A DNA stretch of 64,000 bases from Thamnaconus septentrionalis (GCA_009823395.1 CM020511.1:11497001-11561000), one strand, 5' to 3'. Shown: positions 48,001 to 63,717, numbered from the stretch's first letter. A program made the numbers and translations. Notes: generated by a model not told the origin, from the sequence alone.

Positions 48001-51000
48001 AGTATTTCAACTCATTTATTTAGACATTCCAGAAACTCAGACACATGTGTGACACCCTCTTTCCCCACCCGCACCAGGCTGGGGTTTATTTAATTAGAAA
48101 ATCACCCTCCCCATGTTGAACATACCTCCAATATTGTCATCACCAAATATTTATTTGTAAAGGAAAGGCCCTCTGAATGGTCGCATTCCTTTGACTTACT
48201 GGGTATGTGCGCACAAACAAACTCACACGCCCAAAGCTTCATGTGTTGATGAGAGACTTTTGTATGTGTGCATGCACGTGTATAATATATATTATATATG
48301 TATGTATGTATGTATAAGATGGGTAGAGTCTGTGTGTGTGTGTGATCTGAAACCTTATCTTAACATTACAAATCATCTTAAAGTAAAAAAAAAAAAAAGT
48401 ACCACCCTTGTGTTTATTCTATGTATTAAAATTATTTCAGGAAGACTTGACAACTCTTTTCCACATTTGCAAAGTCATCCATATTTTGTGGCAATATGTC
48501 ACTCTATAACTTATCCATACTAGGCCTTAAACTGTTAAACTGTTTGACAGAACAGAAAAGTGGAAGTACTGGAAATAGTAAAAAAAAAAAAAAAAAAAAT
48601 CCAGGATTTGTTTTCTTTACTTGATTAAGAGAAGTGTATAAAGACACACTCATCAGTGGGGGAGGGGTTTTTTTTTTAACAAAATGGAATGCAGACCACA
48701 AGGGGGCAGTGATGTAGCAAGGACTTTGTAAAGGTCTTTGTTGCATCATTAGAGGCAAGAGGCAAGAGGCAAGGATGGCCTGAGGAATGCTATGTATATG
48801 AAGGCACAAAAAAAGATCAGGAAAAAGTTCCAAGAGTTCCAAGATTTAGATTCAAATGAGAAATGAAGGGGGAGCAGATGGAGAAAGAGACAAGAGGAAC
48901 ATGCATTGAAAAGAATTTTGTATGGTTATGACATAAATATAACTGTGGAGAAAACAGGAAATAACAGTAAAGATTAGAGCCACTAAGTGTCAAACAAAAC
49001 CGAGCCGCTTGAATACAATAAGCCCCTTTGGAAGACCACCCAGCCTGCTCTCACCTTTAAACTACAAACTTTAGATTAATTTGTAAACTTAACCACAGTT
49101 CCAAACAGGCCACCAAATAACAGCTCTTTGACCTTTCCACTTCTGAATGCCGTCCAACATTCTAACAAACCAAACCAAACAATAAAATCCTTATTTAGAT
49201 GGCGTACTAAAAATATTAAATCCAGTGCGCCAGCGCATCCCTTTGATTAACCGTCCACTGAAACCCAGATGTGTGTACATACACAAACAAGACCTACTGG
49301 CCTCCCAAAGAGCTGTCCCAATAAAACCACGGCTCCCAGAGGGAGGAGCCCTGGTGTCTCTGTAGTGACCCATTCCTTTAACAGGCCTGGAGATGTGACT
49401 ACTACATGAGGCTGCTTGGTCCTGAATATACACACGGCACAAGAGTTTGCGTGACCTCTTGGGTACTTTGACTGCTCAGCGACCGCACCAACCATATAAG
49501 TTCTGCATCAGACCATGTGCTTAGTTTGTAGGCCTCTTAAAACCATTTAAGGGTGAGAATCCAAACGTGTCTAACTTTCTAGTTCATACGCCTATTTATG
49601 ACACAATATATACTAACAAAGTTGTGACTTTGTTGTTTATATTTTTAATTAGATATAGGACAGAGGCAACAAAAGCATTCGAGTAAAAGCATTTCACTGG
49701 GAAATAGCCTGACCATTAGCAGGTTAACACATAAGCCAGTGGATGTGGTTATGGAAGCAGGGCGTTTTGTAAATGGAATTACATCTGCTTGCTTGCACGG
49801 CTGAAGCCTCAACTGCCTGGCCACTAAATAAATGTCAAACACTGCAGTACCGTAAGTGGATATTTCTGGAAGACAATCATGGAAATGCTGTGAAAGGAAG
49901 ACTTAAAATCTTACTTCACATTCCACAACAAAGATATGGCTGCGACAGTTTGTTTACTGGCCGTAGGATTTTCTTTCAAACATTCTGTCATGGTTCATAC
50001 GGTCTCTGTCACAAAGCACTTCTCGATTTCCACTGTCTATGTGTGTGACATTTCTGCAAACCAGATGTTTGATTGTTGGTCTGTTTGTCTGTCTTGATAC
50101 CCCGGACTGAACTTGCTTTTATATGTTTCCCTACCTCAGAGTGTTTTTCTCCAGCTCTGCATCCCTGTGTTCAAGCTGCAAAGGTAAACCAAACACAAAG
50201 CCAAAGGGGACAGTATCCGGTTTAATACATGTGGCCAAAACAGAGACACACACTCATATAAAATGAAGTTTTGTTTTAGCACTTGTTAGCAATCAAGAAA
50301 AGCTGCTTATTACACCAACTTTACAAAATATAGGTACAGAGCAACTGATTTTTCTGACAGTTATGTATGCATGTGAGAGACCAAGATCGATATTAATGAT
50401 CATTTGAATTTGGTTCTTTTACAATAAATTGATCATTGTAGTCTCTGCAAATACTTGTAGTTGTTTAATTATGTTCTTCATGTATGCAGACAAGATAGAA
50501 GATACCGTCCCCTCACTGTGATCAGGATTTGTAAGATTTTTATATACTTAGTTCAAAAGCTACTAGCAATTACTCACATATATGTAAGTAAGGACAACAA
50601 ATGGCAATTAATTACCACTCTATTTAACATCCAAATTATGTCAAGCATGGCAGTTTTGGTGCAATATACCAGCCTCCCTCTCCTTCTTTCCTGAGTCTTG
50701 ATTGGTATGGAAGTTTTCACGCAGAAGGCCAGGATTTGCAGAAGGAACGCTTTGTTTGGACTAATTTCCTAAACATAAAAAATACATATTATTTGGTGGG
50801 ATTAATGTCAGTAGTGATGCGTTTCAATATGAATCGGAAATTATACCAAGATGAGCTGACTTTAGAGACTATTTAGAAATGCGTATTTTTGAGAACACAT
50901 TTTTGAAAACACATAAGACAAACTGTTATGGCAAGATGTTTGCTGACAACCAGTCAATGATGACACCGTTTCACCATTTCCGTCTGTCTGTATGTCTGTC

Positions 51001-52815
51001 TGACAAGCGTCTCCAGCACCCTGCTGCTCTTTGCTGTTCTTCCCCTCCCATGGCACTGATGACCCCAAGTTTACACATGGGACAAAGGCAGGGGGCTCCA
51101 GAACGCCCCTTGCAATGTCCTTCTACATCTCTGAATCTATGGTAGCTCTCTTTCGGGTTGATCCGCACCCACATATTCAAACTACCACCTACCGTGTGGG
51201 CACAAGCAGAGTGGCTCTGTTGAGTGTCAAGATAAGGCGTGTTGGTTTCAACAAGATCTCCTCAAGTGTGATTCCTACATAGAAATTAGAGATATCCTTT
51301 ACCTCAGCATGTTTTCACCATTCAAACTTGGATAAGCCAAAAGGCAAAACTGACTTAATTAATTAGTAATAAACCTTGAACAAGGTATCTGTCTGGCTCT
51401 GGGTGCTGTGGCTGAAAGTTCTCTGTGGCATGAAAGGAAGCTCCTGGGAGGGTTCCTGATAGCACTGAGGTCTGCGCGCTGATAATAGAGGTGTGAACAG
51501 CAGTGTAAGCCTGTCACTGCAGGGGGCAGAAGTGACTGACCCTCAGAGGTTAGAGGGTTATATGCTTGAGGAACTGGCCTCCGAAGAACCAGCCAATGTT
51601 AGACTGGCTGCAAACTAAACCTGGTTGCGATAACACAATACAGGACTGTACAGTATTTGCAGTCTAATTTCACTTAAGGAGTTTACAGAGATTGATGTTA
51701 TTGTTAGATCGCTGCAGGACGTGATTAAAGTTGAGCGAGTTTAATTCTTATTTCACCACAGCTAGTTGCTTCACTTGTGGATGCCAGCTGTGGAGCAAAG
51801 AGTCATAAAAACCTGGGTCTTCAAGAATGCAGCACTTTTGGTATTTTTTTGTCCTTGCAGTTGACGGACATTGTGCATTGAGTGCTTTTTTTGTATGTTT
51901 GTTTCTGAGTATAACTGAGTGGTAACGTTGCTACAGCAGGGACGTATAAAGTAAGGCGATAAAGTCAGCATACTAAAGTGAATCTTGAGTTACAATTTAA
52001 GTTTACTGTCTTATTTCATTTTATTAAATGCAATGGTTTTTTTTTAATATCCTGGAAGCATTCGTACAAGAAAAACATCTCAGGCCTGGTGCCCACCTTG
52101 AACCGCTCTACATCGCCATGTCATAAATCTAACATGTAACTCGATGATACGGTCCCTTTGCTTACCACGCCAGCCCCACAGCTTCTTATCACACCGTCGC
52201 ACTTTCAGTCCCCTCCTACTTCAAACACCCCCACAGGTTGTGGAAAAGCACGACAGCATGACCTTTGACACCTTAAGAAAAAGGCATTAAAGAGCCTCTT
52301 GAGCAAAACTGACGGACTGGGCAGATTGGAATGACAGGGCGACTCAATGACTGGCCCAGAGGCTAAAAGGGATCCAAAAGCAGTGGCGCTGAAATGCCGC
52401 CGCCAACACACTGAAGGCGGCCGAGGTGGTGGGAGAGTGTTGGCCATCACAGAGCTTATGGATTAGCCTGCCTTATTAGTTCACTATAGGAGCCTTCCAC
52501 TCTTCTGAAACTGTGACATGCCTCTTTACTCTGCTTTGCGACTTTACACCCAGTTTCAAACGAGCAAAGTGTCTGTCAAACGCAGTTAAAGGTGAAAGGG
52601 TGAAAGTAATTAAATCATCCTGTAATGCTGGAGAACTTAACAAGTGCTGCCAAGCTTGGCAACTAAGAGGCTCACACACCCGGACGCCCACCAGCCTCAG
52701 AAAACACACACAGGCGCACATGTGAAAAAGTGCAATGGCATCATAAGAGATTGTTCTGCTTCCAAGGTCGCCACAACAAAACTCAGCATGAGCAGATGTC
52801 TGCGCACATAAAAGT

Positions 52816-52834
52816 TTTTTTTTTTTTTTTTTTT
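52816..52834. repeat. Poly-T run
   Basis: A homopolymer of about 19 T, with no sign of a retroposed gene beside it. Confidence 0.9.
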
Positions 52835-55800
52835 AACGTAAGGATTTGCAACAAACAAGAGAGTGACAGCAGGGTGAAATACAATCAAAGCGCGCCAAAG
52901 GGGCAACAATGCACTCACACAACACTACACTTAGCATAGTTAAAATAAGATCTGCATCATGTCTTTGTATGTAAGATAAAGACTTAACATCAGTAAGTTT
53001 TAGTAAGACCCAGAGCTGAACAATTAATTGCTTTTGCATTAACCGTGGGAGATGAAATGTTTTTTTGTTTTTTTTAACAAACTAGGCTTTTTAAACTTTG
53101 AGGTGCGTAGTTTGCAGTGTTCAAATTAGTGTTGTGTTGCATTTATGTCATTCTTGACTTCAGTTGCTGCATATCCACTGGCTGCTGAACCTCAGATCGC
53201 GATTTGCTGGGAACCTTCCTGTCAACATCTGCAACACAGCAGTAATGCTATTCAGTACAAGAGCATTCTAATTCCTGTGTGTTTTTTTTTTCATCTTGCG
53301 ATTGTGAAATCTGGAATTGAACTGTGACTTTTAGTTGGCCCAACAAATATTTCTTTCCACAAATACAACTGCAGTTATGTTTATTTTGACATTATCCAGT
53401 CCATTCCATCATATGGTATAGATTTTTTTTTTTTCAACAATAGTAAAAAAAAAAAAAGAAAAGTCCTAAAAATATTTCATTAAAATTCAAATTGAATGAC
53501 TAAGCCGTAGAGTCATATCCAATTCTCTGAACAAGGTGCAGCCCCCGCTGCATTCTGGCCTCCTACCTGCACATCACCACACATGTAGATGAGTCATCTA
53601 TCTCCCAGTGTGCAGAGGCATGCTGGATTTAGTGTCTGCACCTGGCCAGAGATCATCCGCCCAGCCAGAAACCAGGCCTCACACTGACAATTTAAAACAG
53701 TGCAGGCTCATTCAGCAGTCAATCAGGAGTCTTCACATCCTCCCCTTAGGAGAGCTGTCACAGACCCCTCTTAGTTACTACGCACAGATCCAACACCGTT
53801 GCACTTTGCTCCTTGTTGCATATAACGACTCCTGTGTCAACACATTACAACGCGCAGGGATTTTAAATGAATCCAAAGCAATACGTTCACATCAACAAAA
53901 ACTGAAATGGATGATTATATCTATGAGATTGCTGGCAAAAACAACTTCTGTCTTCCTTCTAAATTACTTTCCGTCAATGACATTTAATGAAGTGAAATAA
54001 ATAAAAGCACCCTCTAACCCCCTTTGGTTTGATGCTATAATAAAACTAAAGTACTTCCATATTGTGTGGGGCTGACGGAGGCTTCTGAGACTTTAACCAG
54101 CAGCTATGTGCTTGTTGGTGAAGTGAAAGCCTCTGTGGTTAATTGTGTACATCAAATTGTACATTTAGCATGCTTTAATCAGCATGCATTCCTTGGCCAT
54201 GAAGACAGTTTGGTTTCAAGGGATTTAAGTGCTCAGCCTGAACTGTTGTTTTGCTGCCAAAGAGTGCGGAAACAAAAGAGGGCAATTTTTCAGGAATACA
54301 CAAAAGCAGATAAAAAAAAGACGAAGAAGTTTTTAGTCAACTCCTCTGCATTCATCTGACCTGCAATCAGGTGACTTGGACACCTGTTGGTGACTGGAAA
54401 GTGTTTTCCTTGATTCAGGGTATTTACGTTTGCTTTCCAATGTCTAAATTGAAAGTATGTCGTATCAGAGATGTTTTGATTCTAGGACAGTCCCTGCTGA
54501 ATTCTCACTTTACATAAAAAAAAAAAAATACATACATTCACACAGACAAATAAGTAAACATGCAGGAAACACTGCAAGTAATAATGTATTACTTACTTAT
54601 TAATCAATAGATGCTAATTTATAGGCATACTCACAGTCGACTCAGTCAGCTGAGGTGCCAAAATAGGGGCTCAAAGCTCGAGGGCCCCGCAGCAAGTCCT
54701 CACCTTTGCTTTGACATTTACAAAAACAGGCACAAAGATTGTGTAGATGTGTCAAACCTCTAGTCAAGTCCAGACATTTTGCGGAGACTGATCGCTGATT
54801 GAGGTAATGCACATTGTGGCTGGAGACACACATTAGCCGCAGCTTTCAAAACACAGGGTCATATTTCGTGGTAAAATGTTTTCCTTATTAATTCTGGTAA
54901 TGAGTGTGTTGCCAGGTTGGTCCGTCTCCATTCCCCTCCCGTGCTTTCACTCCGATCTCACAGAGATCAAGATGTCAGAAAGGGTGTTTATGAGTCATGA
55001 TATAATGACATAATGACAACCTTTGGGTTTGGAGTAATTTTGCTATTTCTCTTCCTTTGAGAGTAAAAGAATTCCCAGCGAAGGAAATGGTGTCAGTGAC
55101 TAGCCAAAACTGATGCCAGTATAGATAATGCCAACATTGCCGATTCATTTGAGGCGCGCATGTTAACACGTCAATGTGGACACAAGCTTATGGAAAGGAA
55201 ATCAAATTAAAAGGCAGCAAATTAGAAAAAAATAAAAATTTGTTGGGAAACTGACTATCAATATTCAAGGTATAAAGGCAAATGATTGATGTCGGGGCTG
55301 TTTTTTATTATAATAAAAAACAGAAACAAATAAAATGTGAAACCCAGAGACAAGTCATAAAAGTGAGGGTGATATTGATGACTTTGATGCCTCCAAAGGC
55401 ACTGAAGCTCAAGTTACTAAAAATGGCCATGTAGTGTTGGAGGTGTTCTCACCCGAGACAACATAATTCTTTCCTCCTCATAGCCTCTGTCACCAGAGAC
55501 TGCACCGAATGGATCTCCCAATCTGCCCACCAAATCTGTTCCGTTGACTGCATACATTAACATTCCACCACAAACTGGTAGGAGAGTGAATGAAGGTTAA
55601 GTGGGGTGAGGGGGTACTGGGGTAAGAGAGAGCCAGGATAAATTTAAGAAATTGAGATTAGAAAAGAAGTGCAAATGGGCAGATGTTTTGAGTGTTGGGG
55701 AAGGCGGGGGGGTCAGGGGGAAGAAGCAGGAGTTAAAAAGGGAGGGTGAAAGGATGTGATGACTCACCCAAAAAACAGAGAGAGTAATGGAAGAGGGGGA

Positions 55801-58241
55801 CAAGGGTTACAGAGTGGGACAAGCCGGCAAAGTGATCTGGAACTGGTCAGTGGAGAGACGCACTAAATCACCAACAAATAGCACCTCTTGCTTGGGTCCC
55901 TAGTGATGGTGCCTATGTTTATGTGCGTGAATCATTGTGTATTTATAAATGGAGGAAATAAAACCTGCGTGCGCCTCAGGCCGCATGAATAGAAGTTTTG
56001 TAATTAATGAAAATATGGAATTTGAAAATTGAAGTGGGAAAAAGTGAACAAACATAAAAAAAAAATAAAAACCAATAGCAGGAAGAGTCTTGAACTAATT
56101 CAGGCTCATCAGGGGCTGACTGTGGGTCAGCAGTGGAGAGCATAAAGATTTGGTTGACATAAACCAGGCTGCTGAACAAGAACTCCCTCTCGCCATTATT
56201 GATCAGGACTGAGAAAAACCATCCCAAGTTGCACTGTGACACCAAGGTCAGCATAGTGTGGAGGCTCCCAACATGCCGATAAATCATTGTTTCCTGAATG
56301 ATTTTAAATCCGCTTTAATTTATTTCACACGTCAGGTTGAATGTTAGACACTTTGAGTAGTAGTTTTTGTTTCACTCATCTAATATTCTATACGCCAGTA
56401 AGTATTTCATTTATCAATCAGTTTTGAAAAAAAAAACAAGTCAAGACAGGTTTAGACCTGATTAAAATTCTAGAGTGAACTCAAAAGACCCGCAGCTTTA
56501 TGGTGAATCGAATCAAAGGGAGTATAGAATTGTATGTTTTATGCTTTGATTTAACCAAGACATTCAGACTGCATATGTGAAGAAAATAGAATGTATACTG
56601 AATAACTATGCTTTTGGGGCTTCTGAAAAAGTTCATGTTCATGTTCATGGAAAACTGAAGGACATACATGGGAGTTTACCATGACATGTTAAATTCTGTT
56701 GAAATTTCTCTATCACCAAATCAAACTCTGCTTATAACCATTAATAATATCCTGATCTAATCCTACATACAGCCATTTAATCTACAAAAATACAGGAGCT
56801 AAAACTAATCTGCACAAGGCAATGTCTCACTTCTACTGGACGGGTACATTCTTGACAGTCCATTTGACTTGTTCAAAACATCAACAGCAGCTGGACTGTC
56901 AATGACATCACAACATCCTTGCAGTATTATTGTACGAAGTAAAAACAAAGTCAAAAAAAAGTTCTTACTAACGGTTATTTTGCCATTTGCTGAACCAAGA
57001 TACTTTACCTCCTCTCACCTGTAAAGTACTGTATTACAGAACCAAAAATGTGGAATCATATTTATAGGATAGATATTTGATTATTAACTGCAAAATGATA
57101 TTATTCTATAATTTGGTTACAATTGAGATTGATTGAGATTGTCTGTGTGAGCAAGAAGGCCACCGACCTAATCTGTTCAAGAAGAAAAAAAATGATGCTA
57201 AACTGTGCTAACTGCTGGCATCAAATGTGTTTCTGAACACAAGCCAACCCTGAAAAAGATCCAAAGACCTTGTAATTGGTACTATTGAGACTCCTTTGTG
57301 CGGGTTATTGAAAGTGTGTGAGAATTAGGCAGTTATATGGTAGATTTTACCATTAGTGTGGGTTGTGTCACATTCCATTCTTTAATGAGCCTGACTGAAT
57401 CCCCTCCTCCCCTTGGATCTGGTTCCTACCGGCTGATTCTGGTAATTATTATTCTGGTAACTTTGCATTTTTTTTTATTCAAAAACAATTGTGATAAATC
57501 TTTCTCACTGATACGATTTAAGAACTAAACCTAAAGCCTAATAACCATCAGTAGCCGAAGCAATTAAACTAATAACGTGTTGGTATGAGATTTGGAAAAT
57601 GAAAAAAAATAAAACAATGTGAACTTTTCAATAGTTTTGTAATACATGAACTTATACTTTTGAGGAAGTTGTGCCTACTATCTAGATAGAAATGCATTTG
57701 TTTAACAGGGCAGCCTGGGAAAACACACGTGAAATACAGAAGAGGAGACAGGGAGAGTGGAGTTTAGGGAGGGTGGGAGAAGAAGCGAGGGAAGGGCATG
57801 GTACGCTGGAGGGGGTGCGCCACGGCAGCTCAGCTGTGAAGAAGCTAATGGGCTCTCATCCCCTTCCCACGCCCACCGCGTGTTTTCTGATGGCCACTCA
57901 AGCGGCGAGACACATATTGGTGTGGCTACTGGCACAGAACTCCAGAAGGCCTTGATGCAGCTTTACTGGGATGATTCTGCAGCTGTTTGAACTCTGGTTA
58001 TACTGTATGTGACTAAAGAACTGGCAGAACATGAATCAGTAACTATCTCTTAATAATATGTGGAGGTGGTGAGTAAACTCGCTCACAGTTGTCACAACCA
58101 TAATAACAGAAACGCAACACTGCACAAGGATTGACTGATCAAAATGCTGCATGGCTAAAATAATTATGTTAATTTTTGTCCCTGTCAATAAAGTTGGAAT
58201 GGGAAGAAGAATGGAAGAGAATTATATACATACATATGTAT

Positions 58242-58242
<1 letters not shown>

Positions 58243-58295
<53 letters not shown>
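58243..58295. repeat. (GATA)n microsatellite in a TATA-rich zone
   Basis: About 13 GATA units, flanked on both sides by TATAC/ATATTTATA repeats (58226-58400). Confidence 0.95.
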
Positions 58296-58296
<1 letters not shown>

Positions 58297-61121
58297 TACA
58301 GATATACACATATATTTATACATATATTTATATATTTATACTACATATACACATATGTGTACACATATATATAGGGTGACTCTATATATATCTAAATACA
58401 CATATGCAGATGTTTCAAAAGTAAAAGTGTACTGAATTCTTCTTCATACAATACAAAGTTGGATAACTAATAATCACTAATATATAAAAAAAAAAGATCC
58501 TAACAAACTATTACATATCAAAGAATTTACAATACATGTCAAATCAAACCAAAGTCTGTCTAATCTTATTGAAATGCATATTACTTCGGACAGTGCCCTG
58601 GCCCTTTGGAGTCCGTCTGGCCATTATCCCATCTAATTTGTGAGAATAAAACTCCAAGCCCCTGATTAGGTGATCCAGGGAAGCCAATTGTTTTGACTGT
58701 GCTGTGTGATGTTTGATCTGACTATGTGGAATGTTGCGACCTTTGATCCACTGACAACATTCAATTAGATAAGGTTAACTAATTTGACCTCCACCACCCC
58801 TGGTACTCGGCCGAGCACTGGATAAAGTGTAAACAGCTTGAAAGGCGCACGGTTAATCAGGAATACTGATGTCCACTTTAGCGTATCCCTGCACCAGCAA
58901 CACCACACAAGGCCTTCTCTGCTTAGATGCTATGAAAAAAAAAAAAGAAAAAAGGGGGAGGAGGGCTGGGGGGATGGCGTTTCCACTAATATGAACTGAA
59001 GACATCAGAGGAAGAATGTACAGAGGCCTATGCTTCATGGACACATGGGAACTGTGACCTCATGGAAGCGTGGAGGCCAGCCTCAACGGCAACTTTAGCA
59101 CAAGTCACACTCCAGTCCCACCCCGGCTGAGGCCTTTGGCGCTTATCCCCTTGTATCCATCAGCTACCCCATGGCCCTGAGCCTCACACTCCAGCCCGGC
59201 TTTAAGCACTGTGAGAGTGGCCTAAGTAGCCCAGCACTTTACAGATGAACAGCTCCAGTAATAGGGCATGATTGACCTCAATAACCAGCCGTGAGCGAGC
59301 GGGTTCCCTCGGGTCTAATCTCCACATTACCTGCTCTGTTTAACACACATTGACTGACAAGTCGGGATGACAATGGCTTGAAGATTTGGTACATTGGGGA
59401 AGGTCCTGGGTGTATGTTTTTACTTTTCTATTCCTTGAATATATTCATTTTCACATTGGAAACTGCAAAGGAACCAAAAGTTGCACTTTACCATTGATTG
59501 ATTCTGTCCAGGCCTGTGGCTACAGAAGCCACTCTTATCACAATGATATTAGATGAACAAACTGCCTCAGAAGACAGTAGAGTTAATGTAGTGTTGGAGG
59601 CATTCTTTTAAAAAGAAGGCTTATCATCAAGGGAAAGTTCAAGGCAGCAGCTTAAAACCATCAAGTTGCTGTCAGAGAAGGCGAGACTGCTGACCTCACA
59701 CTTAATGGAGTGAGTGGGCACATGCAAAGGAGGAAAAAGAGTATGATAGATGAACATATAAGTACTTTGGGCTTTTGAAAGATTGTAATGGAGGAGGCCG
59801 TCAAGGGAGATCCCAACATTCAAACTCTATCTACGGTGTCAGTACAACCTATTCAAAGGCTGTGGTGTCGGAGCTGAAACCATTTGATCATGTGGGCCAA
59901 GTGCGTCTGTGGTCAGATCAAAGTGAGGTGGCGCGTCATTCCCACCTGCTCTCATTAGTCATTTAGGTATAGCGGGTGCTGAATACAGTAAAACCCACCT
60001 GTTTCTGACTGCGGCACAAAGCTCTTTTATCAAGGCACACGGACAAACACAAAGTGTCTTCCTTTAAACTATTATTTCTCCGGCTCTCACATGTCTGAAA
60101 TGCTTTCCGCCGTCTGCCTAATACAAGAAAAAGTGATTGCGAGAAAAGCTGCCTTGATAGCTATTAGAGAGCCAAATGTGTTTCGTGTTACAGTGCCCAG
60201 GAAAATCACCAAAGATTAATTCCATGTAACGTTCATAATCCCCCCCCAAAAAAAAAAAATGTTTAAATTAAGATTAAAGATCACTTTGTTCCTCCATTCC
60301 CACAGCCCACAGGGTATGGTAAAGAGATCAAAACTTGAGGGCTTCATACGGAACATCTTTAACATTTGCTCCCCTCTCTGTGCGCTTGATTAAATGTAAC
60401 ATTTTGAGATCCCGGAGTTCTGAGAAAAGCATAAATCATTGTCTCGCAGCTGCTGGCGTGCCTGGGGAAAACACATGCTTTCCCTCACTCTCTCTCACTC
60501 TTTTTGTCTTCCGTCTGATCATAAAGCCCACCCGACTTGTTGGTCCCGCCTCCTCCGCTGCGGGTGAGGATGGGAGGGCGGCGAGGAGTGGGGAGGGGTC
60601 ACCTGCAGTCTGTCTCTTGCCATAAGTTTCGGTATAAACTCCAGCGTCTCACACGCCCTCTCACCCTCGACTCCCTTGGCCTCCTCCAAAGCTCCATTCC
60701 CCTCCCCCTCCCCCACCACCACCCCTTTAGCCTTTCCCACCCATCAGCAGCGACAGGCCCAGGACCAAGCGGCTGCTCATCAACCAGTCGGCCTGCCACT
60801 GTCCAGGGATCAAACGAATGATGCTGTCTGTTGAGTAGCACTGACACATTTCACAAAGTGCAACACTGAGGATCATTGCAAATAACTTGGCTGTGCCATT
60901 TTTTGTTGTTGTTTGTTTTTCCTACCAATGGCGGTGGCAGGCTGTAACTTCAAAGAAAAGTGTTGAGAAGTTTTTTTTTAGACTGCCACATTATAGTAAG
61001 ATAAGTTGCAGCTATTGGTTTTTAACAGTTTCCAATTGGAGGAAAACTTCATATCAATTTATGAATTTAAGTGATTGTAAATGAGTAACAAAGAGCGAAC
61101 AATTTTTAAAACATCAAATGC

Positions 61122-61149
61122 AATAATAATAATAATAAAAAAAAATAAA

Positions 61150-61181
<32 letters not shown>
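61122..61181. repeat. (AAT)n microsatellite, interrupted
   Basis: AAT/ATA units on both sides of an A-rich interruption. Confidence 0.9.
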
Positions 61182-63717
61182 GTACATAATTTAATTCATT
61201 TTCCACTTGTAGGTTGTATGTTAGGACCTAATCATTGAGAGATTCCAGCACCTGCTAGGTCTGCATCCCAAACCATCGTCTTGGGGGAAAAAAAAACTTA
61301 TTGAGTTGATTTATGCTTTCTTTTCAGCAAAAAAACTGACCATTCAAGTAAAACTAAAAGCAAACGATGTCTCGTGTAATTCAGTGGGTTTAAAATTCAG
61401 GCATTCTGGTAATTCCATCAGAAGATATATTGGCTTTTCTGAGCTTTGAAAAGGGAAAATTGTAAGCCACGGAGAAAATTCCTTCTGGGGTGAATTAGCA
61501 GATCCATAGGGAAAGTGCTGGTAATTTCCAGAGACTGTCACATCCTCTAAGAAATGAGATGGCACAGACATCACACATGCTGGACCAATGGGGACGCACT
61601 GAAAGCAAGCGGCTCTCCTCAATTTTAAATGAAATGCAGTCACTGCACACACACCGCAATGTGAAAGTAAGGTAAAGTGCCATGGCATGTGGTCATCCAC
61701 ATTTTAAACACTTCGTTGACTACAAGCTACTAGCTCCTTTTCGTTAAGTAAACATTATGCAAGAGACAGCTCCGACTGTGCCACTGTGGATGTGGCCTAC
61801 TGGACAACAGCTATTTAAGGATTATGATGAGTGCGAGTAATTTAGTCACTCACATTTTGACTTGCTTCTGAATGTATAATAATAAAATTTAAAGAATTTG
61901 CTCCAAAAATACACCAGTTTCAAGACCACAAACTATTGAGTCTCTTAAGTTTGTCCTTTTGAGAACAAAGGGTGAATCACACTTCACACTTTTCATTGAT
62001 GATGCACGGCATCCGTCATTCTATTACTGCTGCTCCACGAAACTCCCTGTCGCCCCAATGGTGGCTGCAGTTATGCATAACATTTTCATAAAACTAACAT
62101 CCACTGAAATAACTTTTTTCACATTTCCCTTCGTTCTTGCTATTTTTGGTCGACATTGCAATTTGATGACGTGCTCTCCGTCATATGGTCAACAAGAATA
62201 CAAGGGAAAGTAGAGGCAGAAGAGTTGCCGCACTCTTGGAAACCAGGCATAAACAAAAGCATGCATCACAAGTGTGACAAATGCCTCGAAAATCCCAAAA
62301 AGATTATTTAGAGGTACAATTTACCATTCGTGTCTCAACATGTAACATGATATACTTGTTTAATCAGAATTCATATTTCTTTAAAGCGATTGGATGTCGA
62401 GTTGTTTTCATCAAAATCGTCCAAATCCACAAATTGTGTATTTCATGTGACTACATGCATTTATTACATTATATAAGAAAGGCAAGAAGGGGGAAAAATA
62501 CAAGAAAGAAAAATGAGTGTTGAGGTAGTTCTGTGGAGTGTAGGCCTGTAATACTAACATCTGCTGGATATGTTTTCAGTTCTTTTGAGAGTCAGAACAT
62601 CAACCGCTTTCTCTCTTTCAGTTTAAAGCAGAAAAGATACTGTCTTTATGCGTCACTGCCATGTTGGAGTAATGACTTGCTCGCTAAATCAAAGAGATGG
62701 CCTGGGATCTTGAGTTCAACAGAGTCAAAACAGAGTTGTCTATGAACTAAAATCCTTCATAATGTGCGCGTTCTGTTCATAGAGGTCTTGGGCATTGTTT
62801 CACAAGCAATAGGACAATGATTGAGTGGAGGACAGTTGAATTTCTGTTTGGGGACAACCTCCCAAATCCACTTCCTCTGCACAATACTCATCCTCTACAC
62901 AAGCTGCAGATAAAGTTGCATCAACTTCTCAAGAGGCCAGCACAAACCACCAGAGGCCAACTAAAATGCAATTTCAGTGCTGACATGTTTAAGGCCCAGG
63001 GGTCTGAAGTATATTTCAGGGTCTAGTTTGATGCTTGCACATGCCAAACCCAAACAATGAATCCCTACAGCCCTAGTATTAAAATTGATGTACAACTGTA
63101 GTCCTGAAGATGACTTAGAAAAATACTGGAGGTATATTCTTTCAAACTGTCAGCCTCGACTTCTCTTGTATCTGCTGCTGGTCAGTGTAGAGCTATGGGA
63201 TAATAGCTTGTACTTTAAGAGAGTCATCTGTTAGGGGCTTCAGAAGACTTGGGATTAATAGAAAGCCTCGAAAAGGAAGAACAGTCAAGTACAGACAAAT
63301 AATTGAAAAGGTCTTCTCTAAATATGAAGGTGGAAAGGAGACATTAGTGATGACAAACTAACATCACCAGTCTCATCTCTGCGGAATATATAGCAAGACT
63401 GTTTATTTTAGCATGAAAGAAGACTGGATTACATTCTTCGCTGATGAGCACATACCTGGCTACTGCTGGAGATACATGAGAAGAAGAGAGTTGCAGTCAC
63501 TGGATGTCAAACTTACTAAATCAGCACCACACAGCGCTTTGAGCTTTGGAATCTGAATTGCATTTTTAGTCTTTTGGACAGGCTACTGAATAATCCCACA
63601 TGCTCCCTCTGAGCACACATGCTTACAACCGCACACCCATGCACTGACACCAGAAATATAATCCGTGGGCTAAGGACAAAATCAAAACCACAGCCGAAAA
63701 TCATGCACACAGCCTTC

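Noticed and set aside
49191..49495. Candidate vps13b exon on minus
   Set aside because: The open frames do not match VPS13B residues and lack a convincing acceptor and donor pair.
53608..54000. 130-codon open frame on plus
   Set aside because: I considered a LINE fragment, but no reverse transcriptase or endonuclease motif is present.
57692..57990. Open frames on both strands in a GC-rich patch
   Set aside because: No frame has a known domain or VPS13B similarity; both strands are open, as expected from composition.
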